Shown here: positions 8,817-17,794 of the stretch, in pieces | How positions within the stretch are numbered: the stretch's first letter is position 1 | How the letters are laid out: each line of letters starts with the position of its first letter | NCBI RefSeq assembly: GCF_028561755.1 | Contig: NZ_JAQQTD010000002.1 | Coordinates: 434,001-498,000 of the forward strand | Length of the DNA stretch: 64,000 bases | From: Altibacter sp. HG106 | GTDB lineage: Bacteria; Bacteroidota; Bacteroidia; Flavobacteriales; Flavobacteriaceae | Direction of reading: 5' to 3' | Program-made: the position numbers and the translations under genes | The notes under the pieces: generated by a model | What the model saw: the letters and a program-made list of their open reading frames with translations, nothing else | What the model was told of the DNA's origin: nothing | Databases searched by the model: none

Positions 8817-9605
8817 TTACCTCAGGTTTACGGGGATTTCACAAACGGGGATAGGCTTCATTTTGTGTTGATTGATGCGATTAAGCCTTGAGTAGGTGTC
8901 AAATACGACCTTTTGGCGCCCTGAGAAATCATCAGATTGCTTGCCTTGGTCTTGCATGTGCATGGCCCACTCTAATTCATCGTAACTTGCACCTAGTTGG
9001 TCTTCGTCGGTTCGACTGTCTCCAAAGAGTCCGTCGGTAGGAGCTGCGGCTAAAATGGCGTCTGGTACTTGTAGCGCACGCCCGATTTCGTACACTTCAC
9101 TTTTCATCAAATCGGCAATGGGACTCAAATCGACCCCACCGTCTCCGTATTTCGTAAAAAATCCAACGCCAAAATCCTCTACTTTATTTCCGGTTCCGCA
9201 GACCAAATAACGATGTAATCCGGCAAAGTAATAGAGTGTAGTCATCCGCAATCGGGCGCGCGAATTCGCCAAAGAAAGATCTAAAAAAGCATCGTCCTTG
9301 GTTTCGGGTAGTTGTCCTTTAAACGATTCGAAAACCGGAGTAAGGTCAACACGCACATCGCTTACGTTGGCAAAACGTCGCTTTAATTGGGCAATGTGCT
9401 CTTCGGAACGAGTCACCTGACTGGCTGCCTGATGGATCGGCATTTCTACGCAAAGGGTGCGCAATCCTGTTTTGGCGCAAAGGGAAGAGGTTACAGCCGA
9501 GTCGATACCGCCACTAACGCCAACAACAAAACCTTCCAGTCCCGCTTGAGTGATGTAGTCTTTAAGCCAATTGACAATGTGATCGATCACTTTTTCGGTT
9601 TTCAT
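8817..9605 (-). CDS. nadE: NH3-dependent NAD+ synthetase
   Basis: Adenylates deamido-NAD and amidates it with ammonia to give NAD+, the last step of NAD synthesis. The PP-loop motif SGGIDS is at residues 31-36, and the 'GTGNKVEDFGVGFFTKYGDG' segment binds the substrate carboxylate and is diagnostic. At 262 residues it is the short form without the glutaminase domain. Its leftward promoter (9646-9653) lies back to back with that of gldB. Confidence 0.95.
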   Translation of the reverse strand: MKTEKVIDHIVNWLKDYITQAGLEGFVVGVSGGIDSAVTSSLCAKTGLRTLCVEMPIHQAASQVTRSEEHIAQLKRRFANVSDVRVDLTPVFESFKGQLPETKDDAFLDLSLANSRARLRMTTLYYFAGLHRYLVCGTGNKVEDFGVGFFTKYGDGGVDLSPIADLMKSEVYEIGRALQVPDAILAAAPTDGLFGDSRTDEDQLGASYDELEWAMHMQDQGKQSDDFSGRQKVVFDTYSRLNRINQHKMKPIPVCEIPVNLR

Positions 9606-9632
9606 ATAACTGGTTTTGTTGGGTTATTCCTA

Positions 9633-9640
9633 TACCTTTG
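9633..9640 (+). promoter_or_regulatory. -7 box (TACCTTTG) of gldB
   Basis: Perfect TAnnTTTG match on the plus strand. Transcription would start near 9646, which gives a leader of about 48 nt before ATG 9695 and excludes the upstream in-frame ATG at 9638. Confidence 0.55.
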
Positions 9641-9645
9641 CATCA

Positions 9646-9653
9646 CAAATGTA
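9646..9653 (-). promoter_or_regulatory. -7 box (TACATTTG) of nadE
   Basis: Perfect TAnnTTTG match read leftwards, about 41 bases before the nadE ATG. It lies only five bases from the opposing gldB -7 box, so the two promoters overlap. Confidence 0.5.
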
Positions 9654-9694
9654 ACGCAATTGCAAAATTTATAAAAACCTCCTGCGTTAAACAG

Positions 9695-10675
9695 ATGCTA
9701 AAAAGGATTGATGTGAAAAATATGCTATTAGCTATAGGGCTTATTATTTTGGTTTCTTGCAATTCCAAAAGCAAACGGGAAGAAGCCATAGAAGCTATTC
9801 CGGTAGCCTTTTCTGTGTCGCGACTCGATCAGGAATTCGCCCAGGCACAGCCTTCAGAATTGCCAAAACTCAAGCAGAAGTATCCCGCTTTCTTTCCGGA
9901 ACAGTTTCCAGATAGCCTCTGGCTTCAGCGTATGCAGGATACCCTTCCGAAGCAATTGGCAGCAGCGGTAGCAACCGTATTTCCTTCCGAAGCGAGTATC
10001 GAAAGCGAATTGCACTCTGTTTTTCAGCATATTAAATATGATAGGCCCAACTTTGTGGTGCCGGATGTGGTTACCGTCATCTCGGATGTAGATTATCGAA
10101 ATAAGGTGATTGCAACCGATAGTGTCCTTGTGATTGGACTAGACAATTACTTAGGGGCCGAACATCCGTTCTATGAAGGGGTGAAACATTACATCAGCAA
10201 GAATTTAAGGCCGTCGCAGCTGGCGCCTGATGTGGCGTCGGTCTATGCAGAACAATGGGTCGCCACACCGCGGCAGCGAACGTTTTTAGCACAGCTGTTG
10301 TACTTCGGAAAGCAATTGTATCTAAAAGATCTGTGGCTTCCCGATGCTACTGATGCCGAAAAGATAGGCTATACGGAAGCCGAGTGGCAATGGGCTATTG
10401 AAAACGAAGAGGAAATTTGGCGGTATTTTATTGAAGAAGAAGTGTTGTACAGCACCGACCCTAAACTGGCTACGCGCTTCATTGTGGACGCTCCTTTTTC
10501 AAAATTCTATCTGGAGATCGACAATGAATCTCCGGGGCGTATTGGCTCGTTTATTGGTTGGCAAATAGTACGCGCCTATATGGAAAACAATGATATTCCT
10601 TTAGCCCAGTTAATGACACTCGATCCGGAAACCTTATTCCGACAATCCAAATACAAACCGAATAAACAACCTTGA
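9695..10675 (+). CDS. gldB: Gliding motility lipoprotein GldB
   Basis: Lipoprotein required for gliding in Flavobacterium and kept in most Bacteroidetes. The lipoprotein signal is at the N-terminus, with lipidated Cys22 in 'IILVSC'. The early motif 'IPVAFSVSRLDQEFA' and the later 'DAPFSKFYLEIDNESPGRIG' with 'IGWQIVRAYMEN' are hallmarks of the family, which is distantly related to zinc-metallopeptidase-like folds. ATG 9695 is chosen because the promoter box sits at 9633-9640. gldC follows one base after the stop, as in other flavobacteria. Confidence 0.93.
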   Translation: MLKRIDVKNMLLAIGLIILVSCNSKSKREEAIEAIPVAFSVSRLDQEFAQAQPSELPKLKQKYPAFFPEQFPDSLWLQRMQDTLPKQLAAAVATVFPSEASIESELHSVFQHIKYDRPNFVVPDVVTVISDVDYRNKVIATDSVLVIGLDNYLGAEHPFYEGVKHYISKNLRPSQLAPDVASVYAEQWVATPRQRTFLAQLLYFGKQLYLKDLWLPDATDAEKIGYTEAEWQWAIENEEEIWRYFIEEEVLYSTDPKLATRFIVDAPFSKFYLEIDNESPGRIGSFIGWQIVRAYMENNDIPLAQLMTLDPETLFRQSKYKPNKQP

Positions 10676-10676
10676 T

Positions 10677-11009
10677 ATGCATACCTCAGAAATAAAAATA
10701 AAAGTGGCCCTTGACGAAAATAAGATTCCCGAAGCTTTGCGGTGGTCCGCACCCGACGGAGGTGTCAATGAGGCCGACTCGAAGGCGGTGTTATTGTCGG
10801 TTTGGGATCATAAGGCACAAGAAGCCTTGCGTATCGATTTATGGACAAAAGACATGCCGCTGGATGAAATGAAGGTATTCTTTCACCAAACCCTTAGTGC
10901 CATGACAGATACGTTCGAACGCGCTACCGGAGACGATAAAATGGCAGCTACCATGCGTGATTTCTGTGATTATTTTGCTGAAAAGTTAGACTTGAAAAAA
11001 AAGGATTAG
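10677..11009 (+). CDS. gldC: Gliding motility protein GldC
   Basis: A 110-residue cytoplasmic protein directly downstream of gldB. It has the GldC features '[16 protein letters not shown]', '[17 protein letters not shown]' and '[11 protein letters not shown]'. GldC is known in Flavobacterium as a protein that improves gliding and stabilises or assists GldB; its biochemical role is not settled. Its stop overlaps the stop region of the convergent engB by four bases. Confidence 0.93.
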   Translation: MHTSEIKIKVALDENKIPEALRWSAPDGGVNEADSKAVLLSVWDHKAQEALRIDLWTKDMPLDEMKVFFHQTLSAMTDTFERATGDDKMAATMRDFCDYFAEKLDLKKKD

Positions 11010-11608
11010 TGCCCCAGATCTGAATTTACGGCGTCAATATAATCGAGTAGCTGTTCGCGACCGTAGCCTTTGCTCGATGAGGTTATAAAATACGGTGGCA
11101 TACTTTCCCAGGTTTGTAACAGGACTTCCTGATAATGCGCGATATTTCGCTTTAGGGCATTGGGCTTTAACTTGTCTGCCTTGGTAAAAATAATACCGAA
11201 CGGTAATTGTTGTTCGCCCAGCCACTGCATAAATTCAAGGTCGATGGGCTGTGGTTCGTGACGACAATCTACCAGTACGAATCCCATGACCAGTTGTTCG
11301 CGCTTCAGAAAATAATCGGTGATGTATTTCTGAAAGGTTTTTTTATCTTTTTTCGACACCCTTGCATATCCATAACCCGGTAAGTCTACCAAATGCCAAT
11401 TCTTATTGATCAAAAAGTGATTGATCAACTGGGTTTTTCCAGGCTTACCTGAAGTTTTCGCGAGGTTTTTACGCTCCATGAGCATATTGATCAACGATGA
11501 TTTCCCCACATTACTACGGCCTATAAATGCGTATTCGGGTAAGGGTGTATTGGGGCACTTGGCAACATCACTATTGCTAATTACGAATTCTGCCGAGTTG
11601 ATCTTCAT
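11006..11608 (-). CDS. engB: Ribosome biogenesis GTPase EngB (YsxC/YihA)
   Basis: Small GTPase needed for assembly of the large ribosomal subunit. G1 'GRSNVGKS' is at residues 30-37, the G2 Thr lies in 'KPGKTQ', G3 'DLPGYG' is at 75-80, and G4 'TKAD' is at 141-144. Length of 200 is normal. The hydrolase gene at 11618 lies 9 bases upstream on the same strand, so the two are probably one transcript. Confidence 0.94.
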   Translation of the reverse strand: MKINSAEFVISNSDVAKCPNTPLPEYAFIGRSNVGKSSLINMLMERKNLAKTSGKPGKTQLINHFLINKNWHLVDLPGYGYARVSKKDKKTFQKYITDYFLKREQLVMGFVLVDCRHEPQPIDLEFMQWLGEQQLPFGIIFTKADKLKPNALKRNIAHYQEVLLQTWESMPPYFITSSSKGYGREQLLDYIDAVNSDLGH

Positions 11609-11617
11609 GGTAGTTGC

Positions 11618-12382
11618 TTAAAATGCTCGCTCTTTCAGCCAGGCGTGTAATAGGGTGTTGAAGGTGTCTGGATGTTCCATCATTGCTGCATGGCCACATT
11701 TGTCGATCCAGTATAAATCGGAGTCCGGCAACAGCTTATCGAATTCTACTGCCACTTCCGGAGGCGTGACCGTGTCCTGTTTTCCCCAGATGATACAGGT
11801 GGGAGTGGTCATTTTTGGTAGGTCTTTCGCCATGTTGTGGCGAATGGCACTTTTCGCAATGGATAAGGTTCTAATGAGTTTGTTTCGATCATTCACCGTG
11901 GCATACACTTCATCAACGATTTCGGGAGTGGCCACTTTCGGATCGTAAAACACGTTTTCCGCTTTTTTCTGAATGTAATCGCGGTCGCCTCGTTTAGGAT
12001 AGCTTTCCCCCATGGCACTTTCATACAAGCCCGAGCTTCCCGTAATTACCAGCGCTTTGATTTTTTCGGGATACAGCTTGGTGCAGAGTAAACCGATATG
12101 ACCGCCCAGCGAATTCCCCAGTAAGATCACTTGTTCAAATTGTTTGTGGGCAATGAATTCAGCCACGTATTCGGCGAAGCGCTTCACGTTGGTTTTTAAA
12201 ATTGGCATCGAATAAATAGGGAGTTCAGGAATGAGGATTTGATATCCTTGATCCGGGAAATAGGTAGAGACCCCGTCAAAATTACTAAGACCTCCCATGA
12301 GGCCATGAAGGACGACGATGGGGGTGCCTTCGCCTAATTCTAAGTATTTGAATTTTCCTTCCTCGCGTAAATTATTTGCCAT
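11618..12382 (-). CDS. Alpha/beta-fold hydrolase
   Basis: A 254-residue cytosolic alpha/beta hydrolase. The nucleophile elbow GNSLGG puts Ser at residue 91, the acid is Asp203 in 'WGKQDTVTP', and the base is His231 in 'KCGHAAMMEHP'. The oxyanion motif 'HGLMGGLSN' is at about 26-34. Substrate is unknown. It is the promoter-proximal gene of a two-gene leftward unit with engB and is transcribed away from mraZ. Confidence 0.85.
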   Translation of the reverse strand: MANNLREEGKFKYLELGEGTPIVVLHGLMGGLSNFDGVSTYFPDQGYQILIPELPIYSMPILKTNVKRFAEYVAEFIAHKQFEQVILLGNSLGGHIGLLCTKLYPEKIKALVITGSSGLYESAMGESYPKRGDRDYIQKKAENVFYDPKVATPEIVDEVYATVNDRNKLIRTLSIAKSAIRHNMAKDLPKMTTPTCIIWGKQDTVTPPEVAVEFDKLLPDSDLYWIDKCGHAAMMEHPDTFNTLLHAWLKERAF

Positions 12383-12404
12383 GCAAAGTCGCTATTGATC
12401 GAAA

Positions 12405-12412
12405 CAAAAATA
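12405..12412 (-). promoter_or_regulatory. -7 box (TATTTTTG) of the hydrolase-engB unit
   Basis: Perfect TAnnTTTG match read leftwards, 23 bases before the leftward ATG at 12382. Confidence 0.5.
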
Positions 12413-12559
12413 CACAAAATTATATGAACCTGTGAGTTATCAACAGGATAGAAATAGGCCTTGCGGTATCTGCTTCATTTTGAACCGATGAACATATACG
12501 CTTTCGTATTGGCGCTGCGGATTCCTGCGAAAAGAACACTTCCGGTAGGATGGGAGCAG

Positions 12560-12610
12560 GTGGTAAAACTTATCAACAAAGTGGTAAAATGTGGGAAAAA
12601 GTGGTAAATC
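12560..12610 (+). promoter_or_regulatory. MraZ operator: four direct GTGGKAAA repeats
   Basis: GTGGTAAAA starts at 12560, 12581 and 12601 (the last reads GTGGTAAAT), and GTGGGAAAA at 12591. The spacing is 21, 10 and 10 bases, so all four lie on the same DNA face just upstream of the -7 box. Tandem TGGKA-type boxes at 10-bp spacing are the known binding sites of MraZ, which represses its own cluster. Confidence 0.85.
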
Positions 12611-12615
12611 TTAGT

Positions 12616-12623
12616 TATATTTG
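12616..12623 (+). promoter_or_regulatory. -7 box (TATATTTG) of the division and cell wall cluster
   Basis: Perfect TAnnTTTG match directly after the MraZ repeats and 31 bases before mraZ. Operator occupancy would cover the -33 region. Confidence 0.7.
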
Positions 12624-12653
12624 AAACTATAATTAAGATTTGGGAATCCTTTT

Positions 12654-13124
12654 ATGCTCAACCTCATTGGGACATACGAATGTAAAGCCGACGTAAAAGG
12701 GCGCGTCATGGTACCGGCTGCTTTAAAAAAGCAGCTGGCGCCTGTAGCGCAAGAAGGCTTTGTGATCAAACGCGCGGTGTTTCAACCCTGTTTGGAAGTA
12801 TATCCTATGGCCGAGTGGAATGCCTTGATGCAAAAGATGACAACGCTCAATCGATTCAATCGAAAGAACAATGATTTCATCAGAAGATTTACCGCCGGTG
12901 TTAAGACCGTAGAGTTGGATAGCAACGGTAGGATTAACATACCCAAAGATCTGGCCTCCTTCGCTGGAATTCAAAAAGAACTCACCCTGTCTACGGCGAT
13001 CAATATCGTAGAGATTTGGGATAAAGATAAATACGAACAAGCCATAAGCGATGCCGCCAATGACTTTGCGGATTTGGCAGAAGAAGTAATGGGCGATGCA
13101 ACTGCAGGTGATGGAATATCATAA
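12654..13124 (+). CDS. mraZ: Division/cell wall cluster transcriptional repressor MraZ
   Basis: Ring-forming DNA-binding protein with two SpoVT/AbrB-like halves (about 1-75 and 76-145). The signature 'ECKADVKGRVMVPAALK' is in the first half and 'ELDSNGRINIPKDLASFAG' in the second. It is 156 residues long. It is first in the cluster and sits behind its own repeat operator. The stop overlaps the start of rsmH by 14 bases. Confidence 0.96.
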   Translation: MLNLIGTYECKADVKGRVMVPAALKKQLAPVAQEGFVIKRAVFQPCLEVYPMAEWNALMQKMTTLNRFNRKNNDFIRRFTAGVKTVELDSNGRINIPKDLASFAGIQKELTLSTAINIVEIWDKDKYEQAISDAANDFADLAEEVMGDATAGDGIS

Positions 13125-14007
13125 TCCGGTACTGCTTACCGAAACCGTCGAGGGTCTCAATATTCGACCCGATGGCGTGTACGTGGATGTGACCTTTGGC
13201 GGTGGCGGCCATTCCCGAGAGATTCTAAAACACCTTGGCGACGAAGGCCGACTTGTGGCGTTCGATCAAGATCCAGATGCGCTTGAGAATGCTATCGACG
13301 ACTCGAGATTTTTGTTAATCCATGAAAATTTCAGATTTCTCAAGCGCTTCTTACGGTTTCACGGGTATCGGGAAGTGGATGGTATTTTGGGAGACCTAGG
13401 GGTCTCTTCGCATCAGTTCGATGTGGCCGAGCGGGGCTTTTCTACGCGTTTCGATAGCGCACTAGACATGCGTATGAACCCCGAAAGCAGCCTGTCTGCC
13501 TATCACGTACTCAACGAATACGATGAAAAACAATTGCGTGCGATTTTGTCGCAATACGGAGAACTGCGTGCTGCTGCAGGCATGGCGCGCGTTATCGTGG
13601 AAGCTCGGCATCACCAGCCGATTGAGAATGGTAGCGACCTAAAAAAAGCACTTGGTAAGTTTTTGCCCGCGCATAAGGAGAACAAGATTCTGGCGCAAGT
13701 GTATCAGGCAATTCGAATTGAGGTCAACCAAGAATTAGAGGCGCTCAAGGAATTCTTAATGCAAACGCAAGAGGTGATAAAGCCCGGTGGGCGTTTGAGC
13801 GTGATTAGTTATCACTCGCTTGAAGACCGATTGGTAAAACGCTATATGCGCGATGGTTTGTTTGAAGGGCAGCCCGAAAAGGATGTCTTCGGAAGAGTAG
13901 AAGTGCCATTTAAGCCGGTGGGGAAATTTGTATTGCCTTCCGAAGAAGAAATAAAAACGAATAATCGAGCCCGGAGTGCGAAGCTTCGAGTGGCAGAAAA
14001 GCTATAA
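13111..14007 (+). CDS. rsmH: 16S rRNA (cytosine(1402)-N4)-methyltransferase RsmH
   Basis: Methylates N4 of C1402 in the decoding centre of 16S rRNA. The SAM motif 'DVTFGGGGHS' is at about 26-35 and 'DGILGDLGVSSHQFD' follows. The C-terminal 'RARSAKLRVAEK' motif is standard. ATG 13111 (MEYHNPVLL) matches the family start; the ATG at 13096 would add five residues and overlap mraZ further. It is followed immediately by ftsL. Confidence 0.96.
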   Translation: MEYHNPVLLTETVEGLNIRPDGVYVDVTFGGGGHSREILKHLGDEGRLVAFDQDPDALENAIDDSRFLLIHENFRFLKRFLRFHGYREVDGILGDLGVSSHQFDVAERGFSTRFDSALDMRMNPESSLSAYHVLNEYDEKQLRAILSQYGELRAAAGMARVIVEARHHQPIENGSDLKKALGKFLPAHKENKILAQVYQAIRIEVNQELEALKEFLMQTQEVIKPGGRLSVISYHSLEDRLVKRYMRDGLFEGQPEKDVFGRVEVPFKPVGKFVLPSEEEIKTNNRARSAKLRVAEKL

Positions 14008-14328
14008 ATGAAAGACAAACTCTATCATATTCTAAAAGGTAGGTTTTTGGTGAGCGACGATGCTTTCAAAAATTGGAGGTTCATCATTTTTTTGTCGGTG
14101 TTGGCATTGGTAATGATCGCTAGCTCGCATACGGCAGATAAAAAGGTACATGAGATCGCTCAACTGAGCAATGAAGTGAAAGAGTTGAAAAGTGAATATG
14201 TGGATGTTCGTATGAAGGTGATGCAATCCAAAATGGAAAGCAAAGTAATTGCGGCGATGAAAGGTCGCGGATTACAGCCTTCGGAAACACCGCCGCAGAA
14301 AATAAGAATTGTAACCGATAAAAAGTAA
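14008..14328 (+). CDS. ftsL: FtsL-like cell division membrane protein
   Basis: A 106-residue bitopic protein with one transmembrane helix at about 25-43 ('IIFLSVLALVMIASS') followed by a coiled coil ('IAQLSNEVKELKSEY'). Topology, size and position between rsmH and ftsI identify it as the FtsL-like divisome subunit of Bacteroidetes, although the sequence is poorly conserved. Confidence 0.85.
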   Translation: MKDKLYHILKGRFLVSDDAFKNWRFIIFLSVLALVMIASSHTADKKVHEIAQLSNEVKELKSEYVDVRMKVMQSKMESKVIAAMKGRGLQPSETPPQKIRIVTDKK

Positions 14329-14332
14329 CGCG

Positions 14333-16330
14333 GTGGCTATTGCAGAGAAAAACATACTCAACCGCCTCTACGTTATCGCCGGATGTATGTTCATCTTCGC
14401 GATTGCCGTAGGTGTTAAGTTGCTCAACATTCAAGTGAGTGAAGGGGAAAAGTATCGTGATCTGGCAGAGAAAAGCACCGTCAAAAATTTTACCATTCCT
14501 GCGAACCGAGGAAATATTTACGCAGATGATGGAAGCTTGCTTGCGACCTCGGTCCCCAAATACGAGATCCGTTTTGACGCGGTAACGGTGGCTTCTGAAG
14601 ATTTTAAAGAACAACTGGTTCCGCTTTCCAACGCATTGAGTGAACTGCTGGGGCGTCCTTCTTCCTATTATCAAAACCTCTTCCGAAAAGCTCGAGCCAA
14701 CAAGAATCGCTATCTCCTAGTGGCAAAGAATCTTGGATATTCCGACTACGTGAAGATCAAAGGGTTTCCGCTTTTTAATAAAGGGCCCTACAAAGGTGGA
14801 ATCATCGTGCGACAAAGTGTGGTTCGGGAGCATCCTATGGGCAAGGTTGCCGAGCGGTTGGTAGGGAATCAACAGCGCAATCAACCGGGTGTTTATGAGG
14901 TGGGCTTTGAAGGGGCCTTCGATGCGTATTTGAGCGGTAAAAAAGGACGTCGCCTCAAGCAAAAAATAGCCAAAGGACAATGGAAACCGGTGACGGATGA
15001 AAATCAAATTGAGCCGCAAGACGGATTCGATGTGATCTCTACAATTAATGTAAACATCCAAGATATTGCGCATCACGCTTTGCTGCGACAAATGGAATAC
15101 TACGAGGCGGAACACGGTAGCGTGATCGTCATGGAGGTGAAGACCGGAGCGATCAAAGCGGTTTCCAATTTGGGCAGAACTTCTGCTGGAACCTATTACG
15201 AAAAGCTCAATTATGCGGTGGGGGAAAGTCACGAACCCGGATCTACATTTAAAGTAATGGCGTTGATGGCGGCATTGGAGGATAAGGTGATCGACACCGC
15301 AACCGTGGTAGATACAAAAGACGGTCGAAAACGATTCTACGGTCGGAATATTCACGATTCCCGACGAGGTGGCTACGGAAAAATTTCGGCTGCGAAGGCG
15401 TTGGAAGTCTCGTCAAATATTGGATTGGCGTCTATCGTAGATGATCACTACGCCGAGAATCCTACGAAATTTACAGATCGCTTGAAAGCCTGGCGCCTCA
15501 ATGAGCCTATAGGTATTACCATCAAGGGAGAAGGAAAACCTGTTATCCCAGAACCGGGTCATGAACTGTGGAGCCGCAACGCGTTGCCGTCGATGGCCTA
15601 TGGGTATAACCTTCGGTTAACGCCGCTTCAAACCTTGGCCTTTTACAATGCGATCGCCAATAATGGCACCATGGTAAAGCCGCGATTCATCAAAGAAATT
15701 CGCGCCTGGAATGATGAGGTAGAGACCTTTGAAACTGAGGTGTTGATAGACAAGATCTGTTCCGAAGAAACCCTGCTAGAGATCAAGGATATTTTAAAGA
15801 ATGTTGTAAGACGCGGCACCGGAACCTCGCTCTATTCGCCCAACTTCAGTATGGCGGGTAAAACAGGAACGGCACGAACCGAGTACTGGATGGCCGACTG
15901 GGAAGCGGATCGCCGTTATATTTCTTCTTTCGCGGGATATTTCCCTGCAGAAGATCCCAAGTATTCCTGCATCGTCGTCATTCACAAGCCTAGTACCAAA
16001 AAAGGGTATTACGGGGCCGATGTAACTGGGCCGGTATTCAAGCGCATCGCCCAAAAGATTTATACCGATGCCCCGCAATTAGACGCGGTTGAAAATATTG
16101 AGTTGGATGCCCAGCTACAAAAGAAATTTGAATCCTATTATGCCAAAGCCCAAGCCCGTTATTCAAAAGTTCCGGATGTTTTGGGAATGGCCGGAATGGA
16201 CGCCGTTTCCCTCTTAGAAAATATTGGATTCCAGGTGCGTTTCAACGGAAGCGGAAAAGTAATAGATCAATCGGTGAAAGCGGGTAGCCCTGTCATTGAA
16301 GGTCAAGAAATTATATTAACATTATCGTGA
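14333..16330 (+). CDS. ftsI: Division-specific transpeptidase FtsI (PBP3) with C-terminal PASTA domain
   Basis: Class B penicillin-binding protein that cross-links septal peptidoglycan. A transmembrane helix is at about 12-30, a pedestal domain at about 50-230, and the transpeptidase at about 250-570 with S304-T-F-K307, S360-S-N362 and K510-T-G512. A single PASTA domain occupies about 605-665. The start is GTG 14333, four bases after the ftsL stop. A terminal PASTA domain is usual for Bacteroidetes. The stop overlaps the murE start. Confidence 0.96.
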   Translation: MAIAEKNILNRLYVIAGCMFIFAIAVGVKLLNIQVSEGEKYRDLAEKSTVKNFTIPANRGNIYADDGSLLATSVPKYEIRFDAVTVASEDFKEQLVPLSNALSELLGRPSSYYQNLFRKARANKNRYLLVAKNLGYSDYVKIKGFPLFNKGPYKGGIIVRQSVVREHPMGKVAERLVGNQQRNQPGVYEVGFEGAFDAYLSGKKGRRLKQKIAKGQWKPVTDENQIEPQDGFDVISTINVNIQDIAHHALLRQMEYYEAEHGSVIVMEVKTGAIKAVSNLGRTSAGTYYEKLNYAVGESHEPGSTFKVMALMAALEDKVIDTATVVDTKDGRKRFYGRNIHDSRRGGYGKISAAKALEVSSNIGLASIVDDHYAENPTKFTDRLKAWRLNEPIGITIKGEGKPVIPEPGHELWSRNALPSMAYGYNLRLTPLQTLAFYNAIANNGTMVKPRFIKEIRAWNDEVETFETEVLIDKICSEETLLEIKDILKNVVRRGTGTSLYSPNFSMAGKTGTARTEYWMADWEADRRYISSFAGYFPAEDPKYSCIVVIHKPSTKKGYYGADVTGPVFKRIAQKIYTDAPQLDAVENIELDAQLQKKFESYYAKAQARYSKVPDVLGMAGMDAVSLLENIGFQVRFNGSGKVIDQSVKAGSPVIEGQEIILTLS

Positions 16331-17793
16331 TTCAGTTAAAAGACATACTCTATAAAGTGGCTCTAGAAGAAGTGGTGGGTACCACCCATACCGCGATTCG
16401 CGATATTCAATTTGATTCGCGAAAATTAGGACTCGACGATGTTTTTGTGGCCATACGCGGAACGGTTTCCGATGGACACAATTTCATAAAACAAGCCATT
16501 GATAAGGGGGCCATCGCTATTGTGGCAGAAGCGCTCCCGAAAGAACGTGTGAACGGAATCACCTATGTGAAAGTAGAAGATACACAAGCTGCCTTGGCAC
16601 GCATGGCCGCTAATTTTTATGAGAATCCTTCCGAAGAAATTGAACTCATAGGCGTTACCGGAACTAATGGGAAGACCACCATCGCTACCCTCTTGTATCA
16701 ATTGTTTACGAATGCCGGTTTTGCCTGCGGCCTCCTTTCTACCGTAACCATTAAGGTAGGATCGAACGATTTTAAGGCGACCCATACCACGCCCGATTCA
16801 CTAACCATCAACAAATACCTGCGTATGATGGCCGATGCCGGGGTTGCCTACTGTTTTATGGAAGTGAGCTCACACGGAATTCACCAAAAGCGAACCGAAG
16901 GGCTGCGTTTTAAGGGAGGGGTGTTTACGAACCTTTCTCACGATCATCTCGATTATCACAAAGATTTTAAAGAATACCGAGATGTGAAGAAAAAATTCTT
17001 CGACGAATTGCCAAAAGACGCCTTTGCGCTCGTCAATAGCGATGACAAGAACGGAAGCGTGATGCTACAGAATACCAAGGCGACCAAGTTGAGCTATGCC
17101 CTAAAAACTCAGGCGGACTTCAAAGGACAGATCCTGGAAAATCAATTCGATGGTCTATTGCTCAAGATCAATGGGCAGGAAGTCTGGGTGAAACTCATTG
17201 GTAGTTTTAATGCCTACAACCTCGTTGCGATTTATGGAGTGGCTATTCAACTCGGACTCGAACCCATGGAGGTTTTACCCTATGTAAGCGCATTGGAAAG
17301 TGTGGCAGGACGGTTTCAGTATTTGGTTTCGGAAAGAGACAGCATCACCGGTATCGTGGATTATGCGCATACACCGGATGCGTTGAAGAACGTATTGCAA
17401 ACCATCAATGACATTCGTACGGGTAATGAATCGTTGATCACCGTCGTGGGATGCGGGGGCGATCGCGACGCCACCAAACGTCCTAAAATGGGAAAGATCG
17501 CGGCGATGTTGAGCAATCAGGTGATTTTTACGAGTGATAATCCGCGCACCGAAGATCCAGATAAAATCATACAGGAAATAGAAGTCGGTGTTCCCGCCGA
17601 ACACTATAAAAAGACCTTGTCTATCACCCAGCGTGAGCAAGCCATAAAGACGGCTTGTCAGTTAGCAAAAGCAAATGACATCATTTTGGTGGCCGGAAAA
17701 GGACACGAAACCTATCAGGAGATCAATGGAGAACGCACTCATTTTGATGATTTTGAAACGCTTCAGAAGCTACTAACCGAATTACATAAATAA
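16327..17793 (+). CDS. murE: UDP-MurNAc-L-Ala-D-Glu:meso-diaminopimelate ligase
   Basis: ATP-dependent Mur ligase adding the third residue of the stem peptide. The P-loop GTNGKTT is at 112-118, the carbamylated-Lys region lies near '[14 protein letters not shown]', and 'DNPRTEDP' near residue 400 is the signature of meso-diaminopimelate rather than lysine specificity. It starts at GTG 16327, overlapping the ftsI stop by four bases. Confidence 0.95.
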   Translation: MIQLKDILYKVALEEVVGTTHTAIRDIQFDSRKLGLDDVFVAIRGTVSDGHNFIKQAIDKGAIAIVAEALPKERVNGITYVKVEDTQAALARMAANFYENPSEEIELIGVTGTNGKTTIATLLYQLFTNAGFACGLLSTVTIKVGSNDFKATHTTPDSLTINKYLRMMADAGVAYCFMEVSSHGIHQKRTEGLRFKGGVFTNLSHDHLDYHKDFKEYRDVKKKFFDELPKDAFALVNSDDKNGSVMLQNTKATKLSYALKTQADFKGQILENQFDGLLLKINGQEVWVKLIGSFNAYNLVAIYGVAIQLGLEPMEVLPYVSALESVAGRFQYLVSERDSITGIVDYAHTPDALKNVLQTINDIRTGNESLITVVGCGGDRDATKRPKMGKIAAMLSNQVIFTSDNPRTEDPDKIIQEIEVGVPAEHYKKTLSITQREQAIKTACQLAKANDIILVAGKGHETYQEINGERTHFDDFETLQKLLTELHK

Positions 17794-17794
17794 G

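Noticed and set aside
14717-15355. Long leftward ORF (212 residues) inside ftsI
   Set aside because: It lies fully inside a well-supported essential gene and has no family features.
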